A DNA stretch of 64,000 nucleotides, from assembly GCA_028023455.1 (NCBI GenBank), contig JAQFVV010013349.1, positions 84,873-148,872 on the forward strand, given 5' to 3'. The notes under the pieces are model-generated. The model saw only the letters and a program-made list of their open reading frames with translations, did no database searches and had not been told where the DNA came from. Both the position numbers and the translations under genes were made by a program. The stretch's first letter is position 1. Each line of letters starts with the position of its first letter. This stretch comes from Epiperipatus broadwayi (lineage: Eukaryota > Onychophora > Udeonychophora > Euonychophora > Peripatidae). Of the stretch, positions 1 to 12,309 are shown in pieces.

Positions 1-591
1 TTTTAAATAACAGTGTAATTAAATAATTAGATTTAAGATCCAATTGATATGTGGATTTTGTAAGTAATTCGGATTTGTTTATAAATAAGCAAGATTTCAA
101 ATAATAAAATAATTATTAAGAAGTTACACAGAAGCCAACAAGGATTTAGATTACTGTTCCACCTATTTCCATCTTTAGAAAGTAGTTTATATTCTTTTCA
201 AATATTTTTTTGTATTAAACATAGCTTGGAAAAGAAGAATAGTGAGCACTAGCATTCGGAATAAAATACCAGCTAAATAAAGACGCCATAAATGAATAAA
301 TAAATAAAAAATCTTAGATTTTTTTTTTTTTCAGATTGTTTTCTTTAGTCAAAGAGAAATTTTGCAAGAATGTAACTTTTATCAAATATTGTACATTGTC
401 CAATATACACAATTTAATGAAATTCAAAGTTTATCTGGAAAATTTTTGTGTATAAAATATATTGTGAAACTCCAAGTTATATATATATTACTCTTTTTAC
501 ATAGACTTTTTCTCTGAAACTTTAGGGAAAAAAAAGAATCAATCATTTAAATAGTTAGAAGTAGTTTGGAGATACAATTGATTGGTTTTTT

Positions 592-626
<35 letters not shown>

Positions 627-2085
627 GTATCTTTATGTTTTTTATCTCTAATTTTCATTCTAATTATACACTACATTTTTTCTTATCATTTATATAGAAT
701 CCCTGATTATTAAAATGTCTAATAAATGTATATCTAATCTCTACATTATTAATTTCCAACTTATTATACAGTTATAATATATTTTTAATAGTTGTAAAGA
801 TAAATGTAGAAAGATATAATCTATCTCAGCTTAAAGGCATGCGCTGTCTATGTAATAATTTCCTTACTTCATAAAACTTAATAAACAGATATTATATGTA
901 TAGGGTACGAATGCGATTATATATGTGTATAATTTTAAATAATATTTAAACGAGTTGTGTTATAACAATGGTTATTTATCAAATGTTTATAACAAATAAT
1001 GACATAATCTAATCAAGTATAATAGCAGTGAACTTTGGATATCATTTGACAGCAAAAAGAGACAACAAGCAGATTGTTGAAAGAAAAAAAAAGTTTCTCT
1101 TTTTGTTCTTTTAGAAAAAGGTGTATTCTTTTATATGTAGAAATTACCTATTTCAAAGGAGACTTTCATAATGACAACGACTTTCGTATTATAAGGTTTA
1201 GCAAAAGATACATTTATTCCAAACTTATATGTAAAAAAACCTAGAAATATATAGCTAAGAGAGAAGTTTATGTCTGCATCAAATGCCAAGTTTTAAATTC
1301 AAATCATGAATTTAATAACAGCTGGAATGTATTACTACAGTACTTTAAAGGATTTATTTTTCTCCAATTAAATTCCAAATATATACAATTAAATTCGAAC
1401 TGCATAAATATTTATATATATATATATATTGATATAAACATACATCACATATGTGTTGATGATAAAATCGTCAAGAAAACCAAACAAATTACAGCTAAAA
1501 TTTGAATATACTTCATACAATAAACTGAATTAAAACATCAAATATTAATTTCTTAAACATTCAAAACTATATTCAGCAGACATACATACTGGAAATGCTT
1601 TGTTTTTTTAGTCATATTGCTAGAATCGTTTAATAAATCTAAATGACATTTGTACAAATGTCAGGGCTTGAGGATTATTTTATGCTGTGGTGGAGTATAC
1701 TTTTATTGTTATCCTAGGAATATATATATGTATATATCAATGAAGTTAAGCAAACTTTTCTAAAGAAATGTTAAGTAGCCATATATATATATATATATAT
1801 ATAGGTGTGTGTGTGTGTTAATAAAATATTTAAGTTACAAAACACTGAATTATGGAAATTAACTAATTAGAATTATAATAAGAAACACTAATAACAGAAC
1901 CGCATAATGATTTATTAGGAAAAAAATTGTAAATAGTACATGGGATTTTAAATCTCTTACGAATCAAGGCAAAATCAATATGCATTGCATTTTGTTTTAT
2001 GTTTATGCACATATATACATTATGTGTTTCATCATTTCACCACCTGTAATTCCCACGTCCTTTTATTTCTTTATTTAATAGTATA
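1..2085. other. AT-rich intergenic DNA
   Basis: No gene is visible. The stretch is AT-rich with short homopolymer runs and three small microsatellites: a compound (CA)n(TA)n near 592-626, a (TA)n near 1413-1430, and an (AT)n followed by (GT)n near 1780-1820. ORFs are short and have no recognisable motifs. Confidence 0.7.
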
Positions 2086-2089
2086 TATA

Positions 2090-2169
2090 TACTTGATATT
2101 GTACTGAAACGTCAGCATTTAGATTTTTCACTACACGGAATATCCCACAAATAGTAATAATAATATGAC
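2090..2169 (+). repeat. Upstream direct repeat (pseudo-LTR) of Penelope-like element
   Basis: This 80-bp block recurs at 4627-4705 with only a few differences. Both copies run from TACTTGATATTGTACTGAAA to AATAATATGA and bracket the Penelope coding remnants. Penelope-like elements commonly carry such repeats because copies are arranged in partial tandem. In this copy GAAAC is followed directly by GTC, the usual order at the 3' side of a minimal hammerhead core, but the upstream CTGANGA box is missing. Confidence 0.75.
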
Positions 2170-2538
2170 ATCTTTTATCCGTGAAAATATTAGAATTAAC
2201 ATTATTAATCTTTACGGGAAAGATTGGTTTACAGAATGGAGGTGTTTTGAAAGAATGTGCATGAAGAAAATTAAAGCCGTTTGTGATCTTCAATTTTTCT
2301 CAATTGTAAAAGAAATGGACTTTATCCTAGCTGTTGTAAAATTTCCTTCCATACGCATTCGAAGAAAATTGACGCAGTTTTGAATAAGGCAAGTTTTGAT
2401 ATTTAAACTGCTTTTATTTAGAAATACAAGGAAAAAGTTAGATATTTTGGATAAAAAATTGTTACAACTCCGCCTTTTATTAAGTAATACTTTTCATCCA
2501 ATGTTATGGGCAATTTGTGATGAGATCATTATTTTAGA

Positions 2539-4530
2539 GTGAGTAAAGAAAATGATTTTAAATTTGGAAGGCAAACGAATAAATTTAACAAACTACTTAA
2601 AAAGAAACAGCAAATGCTAAGTTTGTCTTTGTTTGAACTAGGCAGTGTGCTCGCTGTGAAGAATTTATCTGATAGAAAATTATCAGACTTTGAATTAAAA
2701 GTTTTAAATAAAAGTTTTAATTTTGCAATAACACCAACAAAATTACCTTTTGAGGATATTATTTGCAGAGTGGAAAGTAGTCTATCAAAAATACCTTGTG
2801 GGGATGCAGATATAGTGAGGGGGAAAATATACGATATTTTAAATAAGGCAAAACCACCTAAAACTAATTTATCAATTAATGAAAGAAGAGCTTTGTTTGC
2901 ATTAAAAAATGACAAATGTATTAATATTCTTCCGGCAGATAAGGGTAATACTACAGTAATTTTAAATAAGGCTGATTATTTTAAATAAATACATGATTTA
3001 TTAAATGATAATATGCATAAAAAAATTATAGAGATCCTATGAACTATCTTGAAAAGAAAATGAAAGCATTAATTTATTCTACTGCTCTAGATTTGGAAAC
3101 AAAGATACAGCTTACTCTGAGGGAAAAATCTTCTTTTTATCCAAAATTATATGGTTTACCAAAAGTTCATAAGCCAGACATTCCATTGAGACCGATTGTA
3201 AGTGCAGTTGGTTCACTGACACAGACACTAGCTCGTTTTTTGACTTCTTTTTTACAGCCGCATTTAACAATGATGTCATCATATGTTAATGATGCTAATC
3301 ATTTTCTTGAGCTTATCCGGGATATTAAATAGACTAAGAATGATATTTTGGTAAGTTTTGACATTGCTTCACTTTTTACTAGTGTACCTGTAAATGAAGC
3401 GATTCAACTTTTAAAAAAATATTCAGTTGCCTAGTTTTGCTGTGGTTTTGATTGAACACTTCTTATCTAATACATTTTTTTTTGGTGGGCAGATGTATAA
3501 ACAAACATCAGGTTTATCTATCAGTTCACCAATTTCTCCAGCATTAGCTTCTATTTTTATGGAGGATTTGGAAAATAAATTTTGACTTCAGCAGCTAAAA
3601 AAACATCTATATGACTGAGGTATTTTGATGATACCTTTGTTATTTGGTCTCATGGTAAGCATGCTCTTGATGACTTTTTTTAATTTTTAAACTCTTTTCA
3701 CAATAATATTAAATTTACTATGGAGATGAAAAATAATAATCAATTACCTTTTTTAGATGTTTTGATAGAAAGAAAGGAAGATGGTTCATTATCCCGTGGT
3801 ATATATAAAAAAACAACACAAACTGGGAGATATCTGCATTTTTCTTCTCATCACCATCCTGCACAACTATTTTCAGTGGCAAAGACATTATTGGATACAA
3901 CAAAGAGACTTTCTGATGATAGCCATTTTCACCAGGACCTTTTTGCTACTAATAAAATGCTTCTTCATAATGGTTTTAATTACAACATTATTATTAGGGC
4001 TTATACAAATAAAAAGTAAAAAAGATTTTGATACATCAAAAATTAAGACAATTTTGCCATATATAAAAGGAGTAACTGATAGAATTGGTAACATTTTAAA
4101 AATAATAATATTCACACAATTTATACTACTTACAAAAAAAAAATAGTGAAATATTTCCACTTCCTAAAGATAAAATTGCTTTGGAGTGTCATGGCGTATA
4201 TGAAATTCCATGTAGGTTCTGTCCACATACATATAGTGGACAGACGAATCATAGAATAAATATTAGAAAGGAATAACACATTCTGGTAGTCAGAGAAAAA
4301 TCCAATTCATCAGCTATTTATTCTCATATAAAATTAACAAATCATGATATCAATTTCGAAAAACAAATATTTTAGCAAAAATTGAACAATATGATCAGAG
4401 ATTGCTAAGAGAAAATATAGAGATTTTTAAAAGGCCAAAGAGCATAAATGAAAGGTGTTATTTAAAGAAAATTAACAACATTTGGAAGAAGATATTGAAA
4501 AAGAAAAGAAAATTTAAAACTTCTTAACTA
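2539..4530 (+). pseudogene. Penelope-like reverse transcriptase with GIY-YIG nuclease (decayed)
   Basis: This is the single ORF of a Penelope-like retroelement, now broken by several frameshifts and stops. In order, the pieces are: an N-terminal block ending in ILPADKGNTTVILNKADYFK (2539-2985), the hallmark of the family; KLYGLPKVHKPDIPLRPIVS with RT blocks 1-2 (3039-3332); DILVSFDIASLFTSVPVNEA (about 3343-3400), which holds the first catalytic Asp; GLSISSPISPALASIFMEDL (about 3510-3570); the catalytic RYFDDTFVIW (about 3618-3648); the thumb segment LPFLDVLIERKEDGSLSRG (3745-3800); LPYIKGVTDRIGNIL (about 4055-4100); and a C-terminal GIY-YIG domain starting CHGVYEIPCRFC with YSGQT (about 4187-4245). 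RT copies the element RNA and GIY-YIG nicks the target. The order and domain set are diagnostic. At least five lesions mean it cannot make protein now. Confidence 0.93.
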
Positions 4531-4616
4531 ATAGAATTTAAATATGAGGAGAAAGAAAACGATAAAAACGATTTTAAATATCACATGCATTCTTATGATT
4601 TGAGAAAGAGGACACT

Positions 4617-4650
4617 CTGAGGAAGGTACTTGATATTGTACTGAAACATC
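4617..4650 (+). ncRNA. Hammerhead-ribozyme-like core in Penelope repeat
   Basis: The box CTGAGGA (4617-4623) fits the hammerhead consensus CUGANGA. It is followed by a short stem AGGTAC/GTACT with one bulged G and an 8-nt loop, then GAAAC (4643-4647). The order CUGANGA, stem II, GAAA is the hammerhead core, and Penelope-like elements are known to carry hammerheads in their terminal repeats. After GAAAC this copy has ATC where the upstream copy has GTC, so the cleavage site may be lost. I could not place a convincing stem I, so activity is doubtful. Confidence 0.4.
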
Positions 4651-4705
4651 AGCAATTAGCTTTTTCACTACACGGAATATCCCGCAAATAGTAATAATAA
4701 TATGA
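4627..4705 (+). repeat. Downstream direct repeat (pseudo-LTR) of Penelope-like element
   Basis: This is a near-identical partner of 2090-2169, lying about 100 bp after the end of the Penelope ORF. It fixes the 3' boundary of the element near 4705, which makes the element about 2.6 kb, within the usual size for the family. Confidence 0.75.
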
Positions 4706-4709
4706 TATG

Positions 4710-6060
<1,351 letters not shown>

Positions 6061-6066
6061 GAAATA

Positions 6067-6068
<2 letters not shown>

Positions 6069-6133
<65 letters not shown>
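6069..6133. repeat. (TA)n microsatellite
   Basis: About 32 TA units close the other side of the Penelope fragment. The fragment thus sits inside what may once have been one TA tract. Confidence 0.97.
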
Positions 6134-6136
<3 letters not shown>

Positions 6137-7490
6137 AATGGTATGAAAAATAGAGCAGCTTTAACCTAACCAAGAGATGCAAGTAGAGGGAGCTCAAACC
6201 TCACCTACTCCTCCAGAATACTCCCCAAACCTCACTAGAATTTATTTTTAATGTATGCCTGGTAGTCAGTAAGAGATGAAATCCTAAAGGGGAATTTTAA
6301 CAAAGAAAAATCAGGTTTAAACTATATAATGACACAGACAAGATATTGATAAGATTAGTAAATTAAAGTTTATTGTTCAATTAAAAGAAATGACAATTTG
6401 AAAAAACAGTTGACAAAAAAATGTTGCAAGTTATTTTCTTGCAGCAGTAAACAGAGATACAGAAATACATTTAGCAAGATCCAATTCATATACATAAAAA
6501 ATCAGTTGGCAACTATAAAACTATACTATGACTGGCCAACAACTGGGTACTTTACTTTAAAGGAGAGAGACAGAAAAACCTAACCCATTCAGTTGCAATT
6601 TATTTTATTAGCCAAATGAGGTAAAACTCTAAATTTCTGATTGGTCAATTACAGAATCAGCAGTAAAATATATATTCACTTTTTAAAAGTGAATTTATAG
6701 AGTCACTTACAGTACTATCTATTATAATCGAGTATAGAATGTTACCCAAAATTTCTTCTGAACAAATTTATTTATCAATGTTTAGCAAAAGTATGTGCAT
6801 CTTTTTTTTTTCATTTTGAAAGTGCAGATTTTTTTATGTGCAAATAGAAATCACACACACATAAATTTAATATTAGTAATAAATATACGAAATAAGATAT
6901 ATTACACCTGTTACAATAAAACATAATATTAAACAATTATTTAATACTTATATTATAAAAATTATACCAGCAACATCATATCCAATTAGAATAGAAAAAA
7001 AGTAATATTGCTTTTAAATGTATAAATGTGCATACATGATAGCTTTGTATTTGGAAACTTAGTCAATTTACAAAGCTATTATTGTAAAATAATTTATTGA
7101 TTATTACAATTTAGCTAATGTGTTATTATTAAATAAATTTATTAATAAAATGTATTGAGAACTTTTAAATATCATCAAAGAATATTATTTTATGATATCT
7201 GGATACTATAAATTATTTACATATAAAATAAACAATTGCACATTTTAGTTCTATAGTAATAATCTAAATTAAGATATGACAGTAAATTTTCATATTAAAG
7301 TAGTAATATTTTAAATTTAATTTAATGAAATATTTCAAAATTTTCACTTTTGGTAATCTCCAAATATTCACGTTCACCTGCTATTGATTATTACAATAGA
7401 AATGAGACAAAATTTACTTGTAAAGTGTTGAAACACAAAGAACTCTCGATAATCAATTACTCTTTCTTATTGCATTGCCAAATATATATA
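6134..7490. other. Non-coding stretch, first part relatively GC-rich
   Basis: The block 6134-6620 is less AT-rich than its surroundings and begins TGTAATGGTATGAAA directly after the (TA)n tract. It may be a fragment of an unidentified repeat or LTR. The remainder to 7490 is plain AT-rich DNA with no recognisable gene. Confidence 0.5.
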
Positions 7491-7607
7491 TATCATATAA
7501 TATTAAATCATCCATGCACTTTACTATAGTTACATAATGCTTTATTTATCACCCTCTTTTACAGTTTACAGTTTTAATTGCCCCAGCAATCTTTTTCAGA
7601 ACTAATT

Positions 7608-7639
7608 TTGAAGAAGATTGCTGGAGCAATTGAAACTGT
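7608..7639 (+). ncRNA. Hammerhead-like core, middle copy of foldback
   Basis: The order is TTGAAGA, stem GATTGC/GCAATT with loop TGGA, then GAAAC and TGT. The match to CUGANGA-stem II-GAAAC-UH is good except for T in place of the first C. Confidence 0.35.
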
Positions 7640-7682
7640 AAATTGTTAAAGAGGGTGATAAATAAAGCATTGTGTAAGAGTT

Positions 7683-7713
7683 CTGAAGAATATTGCTGGG
7701 GCAATCAAAACTG
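7683..7713 (+). ncRNA. Hammerhead-like core, right arm of foldback
   Basis: CTGAAGA fits CUGANGA exactly. It is followed by stem ATTGC/GCAAT with loop TGGG, then AAAAC in place of GAAAC. The first core box is intact here while the second is mutated, the reverse of the neighbouring copy. This suggests a functional common ancestor. Confidence 0.35.
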
Positions 7714-7795
7714 TAAACTGTAAAGAGGGTGGCAAATAAGGCATTGTATAACAATAGCAATGTGCATGGATGATATAGTATTATCTGGTAACTCT

Positions 7796-10700
7796 TGATA
7801 ATATTGGATGAGATCACAGACAACATGATTAAAAGCTATAAACATCATTCCTGTCAAAATTTAATTATTTTTTACTAAATTACAGTGCATCAAGAACTAT
7901 TTCCAATTAATTTTTTAAATTAGTCATTTTATTTATCTTCTTCAACATAGAAGAATATGGAAGGTATTTATGAGGCATTTTGTCTAGATGGCAAAATGTT
8001 TTATTCTCATCAGCCTAAATGGATAAATTATAACAACATTAAAGATTATCATCAAATATTATTTAAAAAGGAATCAACTTTAAATATTTTATTTCACAAA
8101 TAAAATTTATAAAATTGTTTGTGGTATGTTGCTGCATATAAAATATTTTCACGAGTCATCCATCTCTTTTATTTGAAGATATGATAATTTACTTGTAATA
8201 ACCTTGATTGCATATCTCTATGGATTTTTTAAATATTAGAAACTTTGTACAAGGTACAGATTAACATTCAACATATAATTGTTCACATATGAAAACTGTT
8301 TAAATCTCAATGAAGATTAATGAAGTTAATTGGAGGCAATGGATTTTCTACTCAGTCTCATAAGTTAATAAGAGAAGCTAAATTATAACTGAGAAATTCA
8401 ATTAGCTTAATTGATGGATTATTAAACTATTGCATTTAATGGTAATGATAAATACCAAATATTAGCATATTATTCACTTACTGGTTTCCAGAGAATTAAC
8501 TTACTTATTTTGTGCAAAACTATAGATCCAATAATAACAGATCCATAATTATTGATGCTATAACCTTAAATACATTAGAGACATAATAAAATGTTAAATT
8601 ATTTAAAAAAAAGATTGTTGCAATCATTCAAACTGGCAAATGATTAAAAATTTTAATTTACTGCAAATCTGTGGAAAAACATTGTTAATATGTGTTTCAA
8701 ATCTTAACTTTCTAATGGTTTATACTATCTTGTGAATTTATTTTGGGTATATCTTATTAGAATTATTCCCAGTTCAAAATGTGGTAACATCTAAATAAAA
8801 TATTTTTGATAGTGCATGGAGCTTGGGTATTACTATTAAAAGTGATTGTCTAATGAATTTAATCTTACATTATGTAATTATTTTGTTATATATTTATTAT
8901 TGTTATAATTATAATATGAATAAAGTTTTCATGAGAATGCTTGTGTATAAGCAGTAAGTATCTTAAATTATTAGTTAGATTTTATATTGAATGCATGTTG
9001 CATTAAGTTATTTTAATTTATAAATCTTATAAACTTGTTATATTTAATTTATTTTATGTTTTATTTGTCTTTTTATTAGTCTCACTTTATTCAGTCATAA
9101 AACATCCTGAGGAGATAGTTGAATTACAATGAAATGTTATATTCATTGTGTCTAGTAAAGATTATATATAATTTAGTGGTTGTTATACCATGCAACAATG
9201 TGATCTAATGGTATCAATAATTCTAAACTTCATTTCTTAATTGGTGTTTGCTCCTAACTGAATATTGAGACTTTAACCTATAATATAAGCTAGACAAAGT
9301 AATAAGTCATGTCACTAAGGGAAAAAAAATAGTCAGAGTTTTTTTAAGTTATATACTTGTAAGGCATTGTTATCACTATTAGGTAAACAATTTGTTTGTT
9401 TCTAGTAGAGTTAAGGAACTAGGCCGAATTTAAAAATGTGATTGATAGGTTATTTAATTGTTATTGTGAGAAAAGATTAAGGACATCATAAAACATTCTT
9501 ATTTACTTATAATTATTAGTAGGAATTGAAGGGAGAGTGTCTGCAATAGTGTGTTTTATATATGCATAACTTTATTAATCATATACATACTCATAACCCA
9601 AGGTTTGATTACTTAAATAGAACAAATAATAATATTTGCAATTATTTTGCAGACAACTTATTGTTCACTAATATTTTGTTGGTATGTTTTATATAATTTG
9701 TTATTAATAATAAAGTTGTTATATTAATATATTTATTTATTATTATTGAAATCGCCATCTTTTACACATTATCAAAATAAATGAGGTCATGAATCCACTT
9801 TATTATTATTATTTTTTTATTAAATTCATTTGCACCACCTTTCATCTCTAATTATAATACAAAATTCATTAAAGTTTGATAGGGTACAATAACATTTCTT
9901 TGACAACTTGATTATACCTGGCACAAGTTAAATATAATTTTTATTTTATATTTCATTAAATGAATAATTTAATTAGATGTAGTTTTGAACTCTGAGAAAA
10001 TTAATTGATTTATCTTATCTTTAATTTGGTAATGAGGGATTTAAATGTTAGCAATCTCTGAATAAACATATTCATTTATCTCAATGTAAGTGTTTATTTA
10101 TTATACATTGCAATATAGTTTGAGCACATAAGAACACAATAAGATTATTTTGGTAAATCCATAAGAGCCTTCATATTATTTAATCATTATAATAATTATA
10201 CATATCAAAATTTTATATAATAAGTATTCATTATTGTTATTAGAAGGATGAAACATATATGTGTTGATTTTAGATTTTCTTTCCATAAAAGAACATCCAA
10301 TATCAAAAATATTCCATACAAATTCACTCACATTTAAGCCCATCATCTTTTGTTACTGCCCAATTATGATCTGAACATCAAATTACAATATTATCGCTCA
10401 TTGTTGTGTACATATAAATAAAAGAAGTAAATCACTCTTCTTTAAGCCATGAATTGAATAAGTATTCAATAAAAATCAAGAATGGAACATATATTACCTT
10501 TTCCTAAAGCTCTAATATTTATAAACATACCTTTGTCAAGATGGTGAAATTAATATGTCAGTCATATGGAATAATATATTAATAATGAGACTGTCTTCCA
10601 ACTTGTACAACTGATTACCGATTTAATTATTATTTAAGTGTCATATACTAGTCAGCTGTTATATTAATTTCAATCTGAATTATCAATAATGTTGACAAAG

Positions 10701-12300
10701 GTATGCTTATAAGTGTTAAAACTCCAACAATAGTCATATACATTCTATTCTTAATACTTTGTCAAGATTTAGAGTGTTTTTAATTTCCAGTCAATAGTTA
10801 TTTATTTATGGCCATCAAAATACATGTCAAAAGATTAAAAAAGTATTATGAACAAAAAAAAAAAAAAATCAAAAAAAAAAACAATTATGCTGCTAATAAT
10901 ATTAGGTAATGATTTAATTGTGGTTAGAGGGTGAAAATGAAATGTAAAGAAGAAAATAATTTTGAAATATATTATTTTATATTAGACATATTATTTTGTA
11001 CATTATATGTTTCTTTATGAACCTTCAGCTAAAAAAATATTATTTATTGACAGAAATGTAAAGGACGTTATATGTAATAAAAATAAGAAAAGATTTCAAT
11101 AAAAATGACTTATTGAATGGATTGCAAATTAAAGATTTATCTTTGAGCGCACATTAAATAATAATCAGAATTAAGTACTTATCTCAAATACAAAAATATA
11201 TTTCATTCAGCATTTATCATGTAAAATGCGTGACTAAATGTATCTTTATAATGCAAATTTTAGTTTAATATTTTGCATTGTGATAGCAAAGTTATTCTAC
11301 TTTGCTATTATTCTATATCAGAATTCTATTAATTGAACTTAAATTTTGAAATAAATGTTTAGAAGTGAAAAACAGTTTTTTTTTTTTTAAAAAAATTATA
11401 TTTGAACTGTACACTTGTTTAAAAAAATTAATTTGTAATGAGAACAAAGGCGTTAAAATGTTGTTCAACAGTTTGCAGTAAAACAGTGTTGAAGAAAATC
11501 AATGGTATTCTTTTTATATAAAAAAATATTTTTCAAATGTGAATGGATAAATGTTTATCTCTGTAAATCTGTCAAATTCTATTTCAAAATATTAAAACTG
11601 CTTATAAATTTAAAAATATCTCAAAAGATTACAACACACTCTAGTTAAGTTTGTTTAGCTATCACCTTCACAAAGTATCATAATTTTTTCTTTTTTTATT
11701 TGCTTTATTAACTTCGATTTTAAAAAATAAAATGTATACAGATGAAATAAAATTGGAATCATACATAATAAATATTATACTATTACTGTGTGAAAGTACC
11801 ATAAATTAATTAACTATTCAAAATATCAATATTTTTTATTTCAAAAATCTTTTTGAAACTAGCAGATGCTTTCAAAATAAAACAAAGAATATAAGCCATC
11901 GAGAACATGGTATCAGGATTAAAATACTATGACTATTCCACTTTTTGTTTATATTGACATTTTTAGATTTTTTTTAATTAAAAAGAAATTAAAATTAGAA
12001 AGTACATGATTTTCTTTTTTTTAAAAAAAAAAAATAATGAAATATTTCAATAGATGGTTGTGTAAGTGTATTTAAAAGAAAAGTGTGGATCTAAGATTTT
12101 AAATTACAGTATTATCAAAAAGAAGATTAAGAATGGATGGAATGTAAAAAGTAAACAAAATTAGCTGATTTAGATATAAATATAGATGCGGAGAAGGAAT
12201 GAGTCTGTAAAACTAATGATAAACAAGTTAATTACAAATGTAATAGGGAAGAAAGAGACAAAATAATTCATAAAAGGCAGTAAGAAAAGAAACTATATTA
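7796..12300. other. Long AT-rich non-coding stretch
   Basis: Apart from the hairpin at 10500-10735, I see no gene, recognisable repeat family or RNA gene in this 4.5 kb. There are scattered homopolymer A and T runs (for example 10854-10880) and no ORF with a known motif. Confidence 0.6.
10500..10735. repeat. Small inverted-repeat (MITE-like) element
   Basis: The left segment around 10520-10560 (ATAAACATACCTTTGTCAA then TGAAATTAATAT) returns inverted around 10660-10710 (rc: ATAAGCATACCTTTGTCAA then TTGAAATTAATAT). Arms are about 60 bp around a 90-bp centre. It has no coding capacity and looks like a MITE, but no target duplication is clear. Confidence 0.5.
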
Positions 12301-12309
12301 AAATTGGAT

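Larger units (their letters stand above)
7495..7795. mobile_element. Foldback (inverted-repeat) element
   Basis: The outer segments 7495-7605 and 7684-7795 are inverted copies of each other. Both carry CATCCATGCAC near the outer end, then GCTTTATTTATCACCCTC or its complement, then a segment like TTGCTGGGGCAATTAAAACT. A third copy lies between them at 7608-7672 in the same direction as the right arm. The element encodes nothing. Each copy contains a short stem-loop followed by GAAAC or AAAAC that looks like a hammerhead core (see separate entries). It may descend from a terminal repeat of a Penelope-type or small non-autonomous retroelement. Confidence 0.7.

Noticed and set aside
7602-7826. 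74-aa minus-strand ORF with repeated SFNCSSNLLQN-like segments
   Set aside because: The repetition follows from the duplicated foldback arms and not from a repeat protein.
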